Below, piece after piece: positions 22,861-35,994 of a stretch of DNA of 64,000 nucleotides. Origin of the DNA: Bidens hawaiensis (Eukaryota > Streptophyta > Magnoliopsida > Asterales > Asteraceae); assembly GCA_021521415.1 (NCBI GenBank), contig JAIQDT010000677.1, positions 310,001-374,000 of the forward strand. The letters are read 5' to 3'. The position numbers and the translations under genes are program-made. The stretch's first letter is position 1; each line of letters opens with the position of its first letter. The notes beneath the pieces were generated by a model that made no database searches, was not told where the DNA came from, and saw only the letters and a list, made by a program, of their open reading frames with translations.

Positions 22861-24300
22861 TATTAACAACTATATGCAAGTTCATTACTAAAAAACATGC
22901 TAGAATAAACTCATACAAAACCTAATTACCTCTGTGTTTCTTCTTAACTGGTAACTTTATTCCTTTCTTCACTGTTTTTGTTGTACACCTGCTATGAACA
23001 TTTGTTACATACACCACAACAATGAGAAAATGTTACCACATAAACCTTATTAAATAAACGCAACGACCAAAAGGGATTTAAAGCACACACCATTTTTTGT
23101 ATGCGTACTCTCGTCTTCAACATCTACATAAACTGGATATGACACATCATTAACAAACCTGGAATAATCGATATTCGTCGCGCTCCTTTCACTTTTCCTC
23201 TCTATCCAACAATTAAAAATATTTGAAGTACAACACAATATATTGAACAAACACTCAGATTCATCATAAAAAAAACTTACTAGTGGACATTATGAATGAA
23301 ATTATTTGTGATTTTCACCTGCAAATTCAAATCAAATGAAAGATTTAATGCTTGTAGTAACTACAAATAACTACATATTGTGATGATATGTAGAGCCTTA
23401 CACGGAACGCGTACCATGTGTATATGTATAAACTAATACAACATTTCCAAATATTATAATACTACTAACTAAAATAATAATAATAAATTAATATACTACG
23501 CAAGTTTGAACTAAAACATTACACTCCAAGGACGCTGCAGGACACAACAGCGTATTACTCAACTACAACTCATACACATCACTTACACTTATCTAAAAAT
23601 ATGCACAACCACTTACAGCAATGTGTAACACTCAATTATTAACGATTATATAATCAAACACGAGTTGTAATACTATTGTATGCTCAAATAATTAAATTAC
23701 ACCACAGGATTGTTCTTCAATAACAAACAATCCACAACACATACCATTTACAACCCAACACAATTAGACCTTTTCAATCTCACTATAACCAAATTCATGA
23801 GTGTTATCAACTAATTTTTATCAAAATTAACTATTTCTATAACAAACACAAACTAATTCGGCGAATTATGTTCTGTAGGGCACTATGATGGACTACATAT
23901 CAATTAGTTATGATAGTATACATTATTTACCTTATAAGTTACTTTCATTGACAACACACAACACAATCTGCACAACATACCTTCAATTTCTTGTCTAGGT
24001 TTTCGGTTAGTGTAGCTCCTCATAGAACCCCAATTAAGCCCTAAAAGACAATTTGTACAAATCAAAGAAGTCTTATTGCTCTTATAGCAACACAAACTGA
24101 ATCAAACGTCTTCCACCTTCTGACATCTGTGTATCAAATCTCATATTGTAAGAGGATTTCGCAGGACGAGTTTAGGGGAGCCGTTTAGGAGTGAAGCCAG
24201 GGATTCTAAAGAAGAAACTTATTTTAAGCTACACAAAAATGATCTTACTACCCTTTTTGGCAGAAAACATGTGTTGAAAGTTCAATGTAGTTACAAAACT
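22861..24300. other. Interior of the Mutator-like element, no clear gene
   Basis: AT-rich with short exon-like frames on the minus strand (23250-23050, 24095-23904) and possible splice signals. No recognisable domain. Confidence 0.4.
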
Positions 24301-24590
24301 TCCATTGTGTATCATTGACCATTGATTTTTGTAATTAACGGTTGAGATTCACTTCTCGCACTTCTCGCTATAAGATCACTTCTCGTATGAACCATTGATG
24401 GCCGGGTATTTTGTATATATATTAGTGTATTAATTATGTAGTTTTATTGAGTATTTTGTTAGAACTTTTGTACTTCATACGAGCTTATGTTTTACAGGTC
24501 ATCGATTGATAATGATGCTAATTTGGGACTTATATGAGCACGGAGCGGAGGAAAAAGCAAAACGTTACAGCAGCCTAGAGCGGAGGAATA

Positions 24591-24760
24591 GGAGCAGAGA
24601 AATAGACCGGAGGAAAAGGACCGGATGGTAATAGGAGCAGAGAAATAGACCGGAGGAAAAGGACCGGATGGTGATAGGAGCAGAGAAATAGACCGGAGGA
24701 AAAGGACCGTGATAGGAGCAGAGAAATAGACCGAAGGAAAAGGACCGGATGATGAAGAGA
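24591..24760. repeat. 43-bp purine-rich tandem repeat, four copies
   Basis: Units begin 'ggagcagagaaatagaccg' at 24591, 24633, 24677 and 24717; the third lacks a few bases. Related 'agcggaggaaaa' motifs extend from 24540 to 24908. Because 43 is not a multiple of three, all three minus-strand frames stay open across the array. Confidence 0.9.
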
Positions 24761-24908
24761 CAAAAGAAGAGCGGTGGAAAACAAAGAGCAGAGGAAAACA
24801 AAGCGCGGAGGAAAATAAAGAAGACTGGAGGAAAAGGAAGGCCAGAGACAAAAGAAACAGCATAGGAAACTATAGAAGACCGGAGGAAAATAAAGAAGAG
24901 CGGAGGAT

Positions 24909-25802
24909 TTACATGGGTTTTTCTTAACAGCCCATTAATGATTGGAGATTAAAAAGAAAATGAGGGTTTTGGAAAAGGGGGATTATTATCTTTTGACGGC
25001 AGGAGGAGTTCACGCAATTAGAGAGAGAGGTCAAGCCATTTTCATTCATCCATTCATCATATCCATGGCCTACCATACACCAAGTGAAGACCAAATCATC
25101 ACCATGAGCGGCTAGTCTCCTCGAGTCATACCCGGGATGTAGAGTTTGTATCATTCAGTTTTCTCATGTGTTTAAGAACAAATGATTTTGTAATTGTTTA
25201 TGATTGATCTATGAGTATTGATGTTTGGTATTACTGTGCATTCAGTCAGTTTAGGTTTATTTCGATCGGAACGATTAGTTTGCCAGTTGCTATGATAATT
25301 GCTTATAGGGTTGTTTTGACTAGTTTAAATATGATGAAGCATACAATTGCCCTTAGTTGAGTCACACTGGCAGGGACTGTTTGATAACCAGTGCCGTGTG
25401 TTAGCGATTGTTGATGCCTATGGTTTGCCTAGTTAGTCAATCTGATTTGATCTTTGACAATTTATCTAGTTAAGTGAACATGAGATTACTGTATATTTGC
25501 TTACTTGAAACCCGGGTGTGATTTGTCTTTGTTAATTATTTGAAAGTTGCTATTTGCTTTATTATTATTAAAACCAACCTATTTGCTTGTGTGATCAGCA
25601 CTACACTCTGTCACTTCATAATATTAATTCTGTACACGATTTGCATTGACCACATACTCCTGGTGGATATGATACCTTACTTATCCTATCTATATAGTTT
25701 AACTAGGTTTTTGATTGACTCAAACGATGGTCATCAACCATCCCCTATATATATATATATATATATATCTTCTCCCTTCCACGTTTGTGTTTGTGGGGCC
25801 GA
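24909..25802. other. Non-coding; (TA)n near 25748-25768
   Basis: Mixed composition with no recognisable gene. The right edge (gtttgtggggccga) is the insertion site of the next solo LTR. Confidence 0.5.
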
Positions 25803-27760
25803 TGTCACACCCCCTTCTTAGGCCTAGGCGTGTGACCAAAAGTTGGTACAATGTTTGTATATAAATCAGAGTTACGGTTGTTAGCGGAAGTCTTAGAAAA
25901 ACCTAAGGATCAAAGTTGTAAATATTTACATTACAAAAGATGGAACGAAAGTTCCATATACGTTTACTTGTTTATAGTTTACAAAACCACCATATTTAAT
26001 ATTTTAAGTTTAACAAAAATATCCGAGCCATCGGATGCTTGAGCCCTTCGTCTTCACAAGCTCTATTCTTGATTACCTGCAAAATGTTAAAAATACGTCA
26101 GCAACGAATGCTGGTGAATATACGCTAAAATATTTTCTTTTTCTTTACTAGATCACCCCTCGAGACCATGTAAGCCTCGGCCCATCTTGGCTTAGGAATA
26201 ATCTAGTTAAAACAACATCATTATAAACTCGAGTCTCTACACTAGGTCACCCCAGCAAAACACCGCAACGTTTCGACATTACTTAGGTACCATAAATATA
26301 CACATGATCAGTCTCACTCGAACGTACTTAGGTCCAGCCCATTGTGGCTGGAGGTCGTGACCAAGCGTGGTGCAATGTGCCCACTGCATTTTACCACATA
26401 TGTAAGGATCCAGACAAACGTATACTACAGCCTGAAGGCTAGGCTTTTACTCTTATTTACAATGTTTTTAGAGACACTTAGTCTCATGTAAAGTTTTACA
26501 CATAACAAGTTGACTCGTTTTGAAAACAAGTTTTGTAAAAGTTGGGGCGTATTCACCTTTTGATTGGGATCGGCTTCAAACACCGTCCGTGGGTCTTTCC
26601 CTTGCTATCTCGCACCTATAGTACGAGTATAATCTTTTGTTAGTCGGATATACAATCCGGCTTAAGACCTTTAGTCTTAGTTTTGTAATCGCCACCTCGA
26701 TTTACTTTAAAAACCTTTTGTTTATAAAGAAATTTCTTTTTCTTTTCTTTTTAAACCTTTAGTTTAAAATATCTTTCTTTATAAGATAGCATATAGATAT
26801 CTTATTCATAAAACCCTATGTTTCTTCTTTAAGAAACGTATATTTTTCTTCTTTATTATTTAAGAATACTCATTATACTTAAATAATATTTATAACAAAG
26901 ATTTTTATATATATCCTCACATGTATTTGAGTATACATTTATATTTCTTTCTTTTCTTTGTTATTTCTTCTTTTATTTATCGAGGTATCGAGTATTTACT
27001 CGACCTTAGGTTTTAAGCATTTTCAATATTTTATTCGGGCATTATGTCTACCTTTTACTCGGCTTATAAACCCTACACAATTGAGCAGCACTTCAATGCC
27101 GCTTCACTTTTCTTTATCTTCTTGTTCAATTCCTACACCTTATTTCTTGCACGCAAATCGAGACACCAACGCTTTACGGCACGCACTTCAAGATGGTCGT
27201 CGGGACGTCAAAACGGCACCACCTTCTTGTTTGGAATATCGTCGTGGAGTGGTACGAATATCAAACTATGGCACGGAAATCGCGGAATTGGGCACGCTTA
27301 TCGAGGTAGATCGAGGGCACGAACTTCGAGGTGTAAAGAGATGTTAGAGAGAGAGAGTTGTAGGTGTGTTTTTGGTGTGAGATATGAAGACCCCGGACCT
27401 TCTATTTATAGGCATTTCTCGGAAGCCCGTCGCGGTACGCGACGACCTCCTTGGCATTCGTCGCGTATCGCGACGTAGGCCAGGTGAGTCACTTCGTAGA
27501 CCTGCCACGTGGCGACACGTGGCAAGCGTTGCGCCGCGTGACGGCACATTGTGCCACCGTCTGCCACGTGGCACACGTGTCAAAACGTGTCAGACAACCC
27601 ATTGCGCTACGCGATGGGTCTCTCTTCTGATCCATCACGTATCGCGATGGGTCAGGAAAACAGATTTTACAAATTTAACCCTTGGGTTTGGAAATTGACA
27701 GATTTGGTCCTTTGACTTTGGATTTTGGCATTTTTGGCTCGAATTTTCCGTAATGTTACA
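25803..27760 (-). mobile_element. Solo LTR, 1958 bp, perfect GCCGA target duplication
   Basis: Plus-strand ends TGTCACACCCCC and GTAATGTTACA; the minus strand reads TGTAACATTACGG ... GGGTGTGACA. Both flanks are GCCGA (25798-25802 and 27761-27765), a clean 5-bp target duplication. No internal domain is present, so this is a product of LTR-LTR recombination. A CG-rich stretch (27420-27660) has palindromic motifs such as cgcgtatcgcgacg and repeated gccacgtggc. Confidence 0.9.
27402..27412 (-). promoter_or_regulatory. LTR promoter TATA box (CCTATAAATAG)
   Basis: The minus strand reads CCTATAAATAGAAGG about 350 bp into the LTR. It is followed by a C/A-rich leader and a CT run, a classical plant core promoter for this solo LTR. 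Confidence 0.55.
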
Positions 27761-27823
27761 GCCGACTACCCCCATTGGTGATGCTTTAACCTCGTGTGAT
27801 TATGTTTGTATGTGTGCTCCATC

Positions 27824-28512
27824 TAGGGTTGACCAAACTTCTCGACGCTCGCTCAAAAAATGCTCATTTGATTTTCGCTTGATTTGGAAATGAGCCAATC
27901 AGATCAGTTCGATTTGAAAACAAGCCAATCACGTCGGTTCGGTTTGTTTTGCTCGAATTAGTTTTTAGTTTAAAACTTATATATATAATATGAATTTATA
28001 TAGAAATATACAAAAATTTAAGGATTTATAATTTTTTCACATTTGTGTTGACTTCAAAGTCTAATTTAAACCCTAACCTTGTTCAACACTTCCACAATTC
28101 CACTTTTCCACAAACTTTCCTGCCATTCTGTCGTTTAGTACTTCGATTACAACTTTCAAAAACTAGCTACTGGTTCTCATCACACTTGCACACATATTGT
28201 TAGGAGAAAATATCGATCATGTATCTTCGTTGAACTTGTTATGTATGTTTTCTTGCTAACTTTGAGTTTTAGACATTTTAGAGTTGGAACTCTATATATT
28301 TTTTTAGTTAAAAGTCTTGAATTAATGACATTTTGGAGTTTTAAAGTTTTAAAATTGAAAACTTCATACGAAACCAAGCAAAACCAAGCCGCTCGATTTA
28401 AAACCAAACCAAGTTCAAGCATAAACATAGTGCTTGTTTCTTTAAATATAAGCCGTTCGGTTCGACTCGGTTTCGTATGCGTTTGATTCAACTCGGTTCG
28501 TGAATAGCCCTA
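27824..28512. mobile_element. hAT-type non-autonomous element, 689 bp
   Basis: Starts TAGGGTTGACC and ends GAATAGCCCTA (inverted TAGGG termini). Flanked by a perfect 8-bp duplication GCTCCATC (27816-27823, 28513-28520). The interior has subterminal TCGGTT/AACCGA-type motifs and no transposase. Confidence 0.9.
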
Positions 28513-28520
28513 GCTCCATC

Positions 28521-29182
28521 CATCTATCATTGGTCAAAAGTCGTAATAAGGGAACAATTTGTACCGTGATTTATACATATTACTATTATTACGTAGTAAG
28601 AAGAATGTTGAAATTACTATTTCATTGTTTCATATTTTATTTGAAGGTACAAAACTCCAAGAAACAAGATTAACAAAAAGTGAAGACATGATGCAAAATA
28701 TCAAATATATAAAGAACTCACATAACGAAAGGAAATATATTTCTGTAAGAAAAATATATACCAAAAAAAAAAAACTAGAGTAATTATTTTCAACTGAGTG
28801 ATTACTATTAAGTTACTTTAAGGCTGTAGCACAAAAATAATTACTTTAGTTCAGTAATTATTAGTGTAGTTATTTATACAAGATTTGTATGTTGGCCCTA
28901 TTTGTATCATATATATGTAATCCCCAGTCAAAAACGTTACAACGTACAAAACCCATGGAATACCATCATTCATTCTGTCTCACCAAAGGGATGTTAAGTC
29001 CTTAGCTTCAATACTGACTTCTTCATTTATAACACTACATAACATGTTGATTTTATATAATTTACTAAGCTATATAATTGTATTTATGCGTGTATGTGCA
29101 AGAATATAAAAAGAATACGATGGTTTATAGATATATAGTTAGATTATGTAAATGTAATTTATAATTTTATGGTGTATATATA
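28521..29182. other. Non-coding spacer up to the inverted duplication
   Basis: AT-rich, no gene. Homology with the right arm starts abruptly at 29183. Confidence 0.5.
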
Positions 29183-29831
29183 TTTATACAATCGTTAAAA
29201 ATTTCTTGCCAATGACTTCTTTTTTTTTCAATTTGTTTGAACAACGACAATTGGAGTAATAAGTAGTATTTTTGTCTCTTTTTAAATGTGGTGGTGTAGA
29301 GTTGTATGGTATGGGTTGTACCCAGAAAACTTGAAACTTATCAAAAACACAAGATAAAATATCTAAATCACGTATCTAACATTATATTGATTAGACATTC
29401 TTTAACAAATATGTTTTAATACTTTCTATGAATATTTTTAAAAGTAGTAATTGTAGTGTGATATACATTTGATGTTATTACAAGACAATTTTACACGTAT
29501 AGATGTTATTGATGGTCACGCGTATGCTTGTTTTACTCGTCTAAATCCTTAATATTATCATTCAGTACACGAATAATAACAATACACATGTGAATGATAA
29601 TACATACATGTATGTATGTATACGTGATATGGTGTTGTATATTACATTAGTTTAACTGAAAAGATTTTTGCTAAAAGAAAAGTTCACATACATGAATAAA
29701 ATTATATACCAGCACTACGTGACTAAACAAATAAGTTAATCTAACTCTGAAAGCATGCCGAACTTGAAGGACGATCTACCTACATCTGCTCTCATCTTCT
29801 ACCTTTTCATTGAATACTCTCTCTCTCTCTC

Positions 29832-30093
29832 TTTCATATCATCGTTTTTCACCGCCAATGTAGGCATGCCATCCGCCGAAAGTCGTTTCTCTCCTATACA
29901 GCCTTTCGAGAGGGCGATTACAAAGTAGGTCTCGGACAGCCTCCAAGTAACCTATAATTCTCTCTCTCTTTCATATCATCGTTTTTCACCGCCAATGTAG
30001 GCATGCCATCCGCCCAAAGTCGTTTCTCTCCTATACAGCCCTTCGAGAGGGCGATTACAAAGTAGGTCTCGGACAGCCTCCAAGTAACCTATC
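29832..30093. repeat. 137-bp tandem duplication (left arm)
   Basis: Two copies begin 'tttcatatcatcgtttttca' at 29832 and 29969 and end 'ctccaagtaacctat'. The mirror copy is at 52600-52858, so the tandem event preceded the large inversion. Confidence 0.9.
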
Positions 30094-31057
30094 ATGATTT
30101 CCATTTAGATTTCCATTTATTTTTTATTCATTTTAAACTATAATTTAGTACACCAAAAAGAGAGCGTATTGATTGGTTGAGAGACAAAAGGACAAAACAA
30201 AATCACAAGGATTCACACAAGCAAACCCGCTAACTGCACGTTCCACTTTTTGATTCCTCTTTTGACCCGTTAAATTCCGACACGTAAAAAACCGTCCGAT
30301 GACATCTTTCACCACGTGGCCGGTTCACCTGCTTTGCTTTAATATTCCCAGTGCCCCCCCCCCCCCACCAAGATCTTCCACAACACTTTTAGTACTACTC
30401 CTCCAACTACTCGCCTTTCGCCACGTATATACCCTTTTTTCGACCAATGATGTGATTAAACAAAACTTTCCATTTTAAAATAATATAAAAAAAGGTCTAC
30501 TTTTGATGCGTGTAAAAAATCTAAACCGATGACTTGAGGACAGGTCTCATCACACAACTTATGGTATAGTCTTGGGGTATATGAGATTAAAATTTTGCCG
30601 TTTCTGGTTAGACCGCAAATGATAACAATTGCAGAAACCAAACTTAGACGGGCCGGTCATCTTCATCGGTTCGTTGCAATATAATGTGTTGTGTGACAAT
30701 TTAGATGTAACGTGTCTATTTGGTAGTTCAGTCTTTCATGACCACACCTAGGTCATGTAGATAACATTCATTTTCTTAGTAAATTTTATACGTATTCACT
30801 CAACAAATGATCATATCATTCATATATTTACATGAGTTGTTCACGGCTCTAAAAGCTTTTATACTGATCTAGGCTACATGTATATCATTCTTAATCATTA
30901 TTTTGCAAATAATGCATTAGACTAGTCATGTTTTTAATGATATTTACTGTAATCTAAAAATTATTTGTATGTAATAAATATTTAACTCTACACACACCAC
31001 CAAATACACACACACACATACAATATTAGAAAGCTAGCTAATAGAGTAAAAATGTCC

Positions 31058-31215
31058 TTAAGGGAACATCCGGGTGGTAAAGTGGTGCGCTTTCCAATCA
31101 ATTGGTTGTGGTTTGAAATCCCACGGAGTGCATATGTAGTAATTTTAAGAGTATAGTTGATTGTAGGGTTGAGTGTGTGTTCTTCGATTAAAAAGCTAAT
31201 CGAGAAAATTGTGTG
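31058..31215 (+). mobile_element. tRNA-derived SINE (left arm)
   Basis: Pol III box A TGGTAAAGTGG at 31075-31085 and box B GGTTTGAAATCCC at 31110-31122 (one extra A versus consensus) in a tRNA-like head. The body ends near a GT/GC simple repeat. Length about 160 bp; ends not precisely defined. Confidence 0.65.
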
Positions 31216-33220
31216 TGCGCGCACACACACACACAAATCAATCATCATTTTATCAATTTTAAAAGGTTTTAAAATGCATGTAAATGGTTGAAATGCAATG
31301 TTTATTCATATCTTATAATATTCTAAATAAATATACAAAAAAAGTCCGTTTTCTACAAAAACCAACATTTATATATAGGCTATACCTACACATGCGTATA
31401 TAAACGCTTAAAAAACAAAAACAACATATGAACCAATTAATTTAATGGTTTTTTTATGTATATAACATAAACTTTTGTATGAAAGATGTCTCACCCTACT
31501 TTTTCGTACAATAGTGTAATTTTTCAAAAAATTATATGCATTTAGTTCGGCGCATTCAAAGTACTGTTCAAGATCCTCCGGATCACCCATGTTATTTGTT
31601 CATATACATAAGTAAATTACGATAATCAACCCTGTGGTATGTAAAAATTCACCTTTGGTATAGCTAAGTGAATAACAGGAATTACATACTTAAGAAAGAA
31701 ATATATAAATTTTTTACATACGATAGAACACCAATTTACCCTTTTTAATATGATTCGAAACCGAACATTTTTTTCAATTATTTCTTCAAAGGGTTTGGTG
31801 CGTGGAGGACGTAAACCAACTTTAATTATCATACATGTGGTCGACGTAACCGGGCTTCTATTTATGTTACATGAATGACTTTAGAATTAAAGAATGTTTT
31901 ACCAAGAGAGAAACTTGTTATATTTGGGCGATAACAAACTAAAGGTTAAAACACGTAACGATTATAATAGAGATAGTTCCTTTTGGCAATATGGGCCCTA
32001 TGTACGGCATTTTTGTTCTATAATTTAACAAAAGTTATCGGACTAAGGCATGATAAAATTACTATTTATCAACTTGACCAATCATCAATTTAGAATGCAT
32101 GAATTCATGGAAAATTTTGTGTTTATGTAACAAGTTTTAGTGGTTAAAAAAATCTTATTTAACTAGCGATGTAAACAAGTCAAATTTCAATTATCTATTT
32201 GAAATCAACTTACTAAAGTTTTGAATTAACATGAGCTTAAAAGAGCACCTACTATATTGGGTCTCCTTTGATAAATGAACTAAGTAAGAGTTATAAATCG
32301 AGCTTGATTAGCTAATTAGCCTATTACTAATCCAAATCTCAAATTCGATCGTAAAATCATATATCACACCAATTGGGTACCCGATACTACCGTCACGTTT
32401 GCAAGTTGTCTAATGGGTATCAGTTATACCATTTTATGTTCTTATATGGTTAAAAGTTAGACGTTAATGTTCACATTACAAAAAAACTTATTTGAATTAC
32501 ACATCTAAAAAACTTGTACTTTAATAATTTAAGCTTTTAACAAGTTTAAGATATCATTTATTTTATTTGTTTATACAATATATTAATATATTCGATTTTA
32601 ATGTGAACTAGTGGCAACAATAGTTAACATCATACTCATCACCACCCCACGAATTGTTTTATATCCCATAACTAGTTTCATATTCAAATATCTATCTCGT
32701 TATTATTTCAAAATTAAGGTTTCATGTAAGATTCAAGTGTTTATGGTATCTCTAAGAAATTTCATAAGATAATGGTGTACCTAGGTTGTAGAGATGGGGT
32801 GCGAGTGTAGCCAATGATCTTTTTTAGTATATATACTATTTAATCCCCATAAATCTCCAAGAATTTTTTACATGAAACTTTAAAATCAATCATGAAATAT
32901 TGACGTTGGCTCTTAGGAAAAAGAATTTATCATTTTAGAACTATACAAGTATGATTATATAAGCTTATTATAAACCAATTAACAAATATAAATCAACTAA
33001 GTCCATTTTATACAATTAAACAAATGAGCCAATTTTAAACTAAACTTGTTAACCATTAAATCAAAATACCTAGTAATTAACAGTCTTAAACAATTAAATC
33101 TATATACCATATTACTCACTTATTTTTAACAATGAATAAGTTAACCTACTAAAAAAGTGACATTTATTAGCCGCTCCCACCCTTAAGTAGACTTTATAAA
33201 CTAAAAACTCAATCGATAAT

Positions 33221-33460
33221 TTGCCAAGACGTGTAACATAACACCCTAAACCTGGGGAAGATACATAGGTTGAGTTTACATATGCAATATAGTTTTAAAC
33301 TTTAACAATTATTACTATATATAAAGAAGAACTTTGGTGTTGCCAAGACGTGTAACATAACACCCTAAACCTGGGGAAGTTACATAGGTTGAGTTTACAT
33401 ATGTAATATAGTTTTTAAACTTTAACAATTATTACTATATGTAAATAAGAACTTTGGTGT
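33221..33460. repeat. 119-bp tandem duplication (left arm)
   Basis: Copies begin 'ttgccaagacgtgtaaca' at 33221 and 33340. The mirror copy is at 49207-49455. Confidence 0.9.
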
Positions 33461-34656
33461 TGCTAGTGGTCTATTGAGTTACTTGACGGCACTGTATTGG
33501 TTAGTGAAATTTGTTTAATTAGTTTAGTTATCATAATAAACGTAATAAAAACGACCATGCACTTTTTTAGTACAGTTATCATAATAAACGTAATGGAAAC
33601 CGACCAAACGTCAACTTTTTTTGTTTCGTCCGATACCATATTAAACCGACCGAGTTCGCGCAGAATATCGGTCTTATTTAAAGCCCACGGCCGACAACGC
33701 TCGGGTTTTACCAATGCGCAAGTTTACCGACCCCCCCCCCAATTGGTCGTTGGTCCACCTCAATTTTTAAAACAATTTTGTTTTAAAGTTTCGATACCGT
33801 AACGTACGTAAAAACCGACCGAATTTGTGTCAAGTTACCGCCTCAATTCTCGGGTCCGACAACGCTTGAGTTTTACCACCGCCCAGGTTTGCCAACCAAA
33901 TAAACATCGTCTTAAATATTTTATTTTCTTATATGTTAATGTTTTTATATGTTAAATTGATGAATTAAATTTTTGGGTTTTAACGCTCAAATTTTACCAA
34001 TGGTGTCTAAATCGTAACGAACGCAGCCAGTACTGGCTGAATTCGTATCAACTCATCGTCGTAATTCTTAGGTTTTACCAACGCCCGGGTTTCAACGATG
34101 GAGTTTTGCCAACTGCCCCAACGTAACGCGCTAGGTAGAAAAACTACTAAAACCAATGGAAATACTTCGTTACAAAGACTTGCACATCGAATGGGTCATA
34201 GATCTTTAACTAAAATGGCAAAACTAAACATAAACTGAATGCCAGCCTTGGAGGGTAGCCTTGACCAAAATCTGACAAGTAAACCCTTTTAACTGTATAA
34301 ATACATTTTACCGAATAGAAACTGAAAACCTAGAGGAGACACAGGCGACTATAGAAGCCTATAGACAAACTTTGGAGACTGTAACCCCCCCCCCCCCCTA
34401 GCATCAATCAACGCTAGGAAGCTGGAGAGTCAATGATCTAATCATTTGGTTGCGTGAGAGGCGAGAGCTATGTTAAACAATTTAATCCTTTGCCATCCAA
34501 GCAAACCAAACATTTATACACTTTTTTTTTCTTAGTCTTTGGTGTTTTGAACTTTAGAATGGTTGGCTAACAGCTTTTGTAAATGGTTTGGCGTGTTGAA
34601 TTTTAAGTGTTATGATTTTGGATCTTTCATTGTGATAGTCTTATTTAAAAACTTTA

Positions 34657-35106
34657 GAGTGAACTGTGGTTTTCGTTTATGTGATTTGTCCAAATATACG
34701 GTTTTAGTCCAATAGTTTCAAATTTGCGATTTTCGTCCTTGTGATTTCATTTCACTTACAATTAAACCCGAATTCATTAACCTCGTTAAGTATGGTCGTT
34801 AAACCCATCAACGTATCCCTCATGTGAGGGGCATTTTTCTCCTTTTTCTCCCCAAATAAACCCTAGTCGTAATTCGCAAGCCCCCTCACGTGAGGGGCTG
34901 AGGTGCATTTGGGGGGGGGAGGACAAAACTGCCCCTCACGTGAAGGGTGCGCTAATGGGTTTAACGACCAAACTTAACGGGGTTAATGAATTCGGGTTTA
35001 ATTGCAAGTGAAATGAAACCACAGGGACGAAAATCGCAAATTTGAAACTATTGGACTAAAACCGTATATTTGGACAAACCACAGAGACGAAAACCGCTGT
35101 TTAATC
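34657..35106. mobile_element. Mutator-type MITE with 9-bp target duplication (left arm)
   Basis: Terminal inverted repeats of about 190 bp begin GAGTGAACTGTGGTTTTCG and (reverse) GATTAAACAGCGGTTTTCG. The flanks are both AAAACTTTA (34648-34656, 35107-35115). The interior contains cacgtgagggg palindromes and a G run. No coding capacity. Confidence 0.85.
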
Positions 35107-35994
35107 AAAACTTTATTATCTTGATTTTGTGAAGTATTCGGTTGCATGCTATATATTGATCTTTTGGCTTGTTTGTGTGGTTGAATTTGATCTTTCGATG
35201 ATAATTTTACAAATCACCGAGTCAGATTCAGATTTATTCTTTTCTAGGTTATATATGGGGCTGAAAACCTTAAAAGAAGATAAAAAAAAAATAATGATTG
35301 GTTGGTTTTGTATATGAACTTAACTACAATTTAAAAAATAAAATAAAAAATAGAATTTCATTACTAATTCAATGTTCAAAGTATTAAAAATCAAATGCGA
35401 GTTGGCAAGTTTACGTGAGTTAATGAGTGTATGCTTTTATTTGTGTTAAAAATGATTTTGTCTGTTTCTTTTTTTATTTTATACATTACAATATGCGGGC
35501 TTTACTGTTCTTTAACCGGGTCACAGTAACCTCCAGAGCTAGCTTTTAAAATTTTTATAGACTTATCATCAATTTTGTTGAAATGTGATTTCAGTTGACA
35601 GGGAGAAGAGAACGAGAAAGAGGTTTAATGGTGAGGACGATTTCAATTTTGTTGTAATATGTATGTAGTTTCGTAGGAGGCTTTAAAAATTGTTAAAGCT
35701 GAGCAGAGAAACGTGTTACTTTTATAGCATGTGGGACAACCATAACATATTTAATATATATTAAAATTTAAATTACTTTTTATTATTTGGTTTTTAAATC
35801 TAATTCGACTAATCTGAAATCTACCTTAATCACAAATACGCTCACGTACCCAACATAACACACATGTCCATAATACTAGTTTGCTAATAAGATATTTTTT
35901 AAAGTATTCACACCATATCCTCTATATTTATGCGAGTAACTTCTCTATATTGCATGGATATGGTTGTAAGTGGTTGTGTAGAGATAGTGTTGAG

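Larger units (their letters stand above)
19307..24393. mobile_element. Mutator-like element with GAGAAGTGCGAGAAGTG termini
   Basis: The two ends are imperfect inverted repeats of about 55 bp: left GGGTTTATTTTAGAAG...GTGTGAGAAGTGCGAGAAGTG, right (reverse-complemented) TGGTTCATACGAGAAG...GCGAGAAGTGCGAGAAGTG. No matching target duplication was found, so the boundaries are approximate. The 5-kb interior contains exon-like scraps, an LTR-like insertion at 20130-20626, a GTATG repeat block and a remnant resembling a captured Ulp1-type gene. Confidence 0.6.

Noticed and set aside
24492..24863. 123-codon Ser/Phe-rich minus-strand frame
   Set aside because: Runs through the 43-bp tandem repeat, with equivalent frames in all three phases.
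27044..27698. Arg/Ser-rich frames of 104-144 codons on both strands
   Set aside because: They lie in the CG-rich palindromic part of the solo LTR, overlapping each other; composition explains them.
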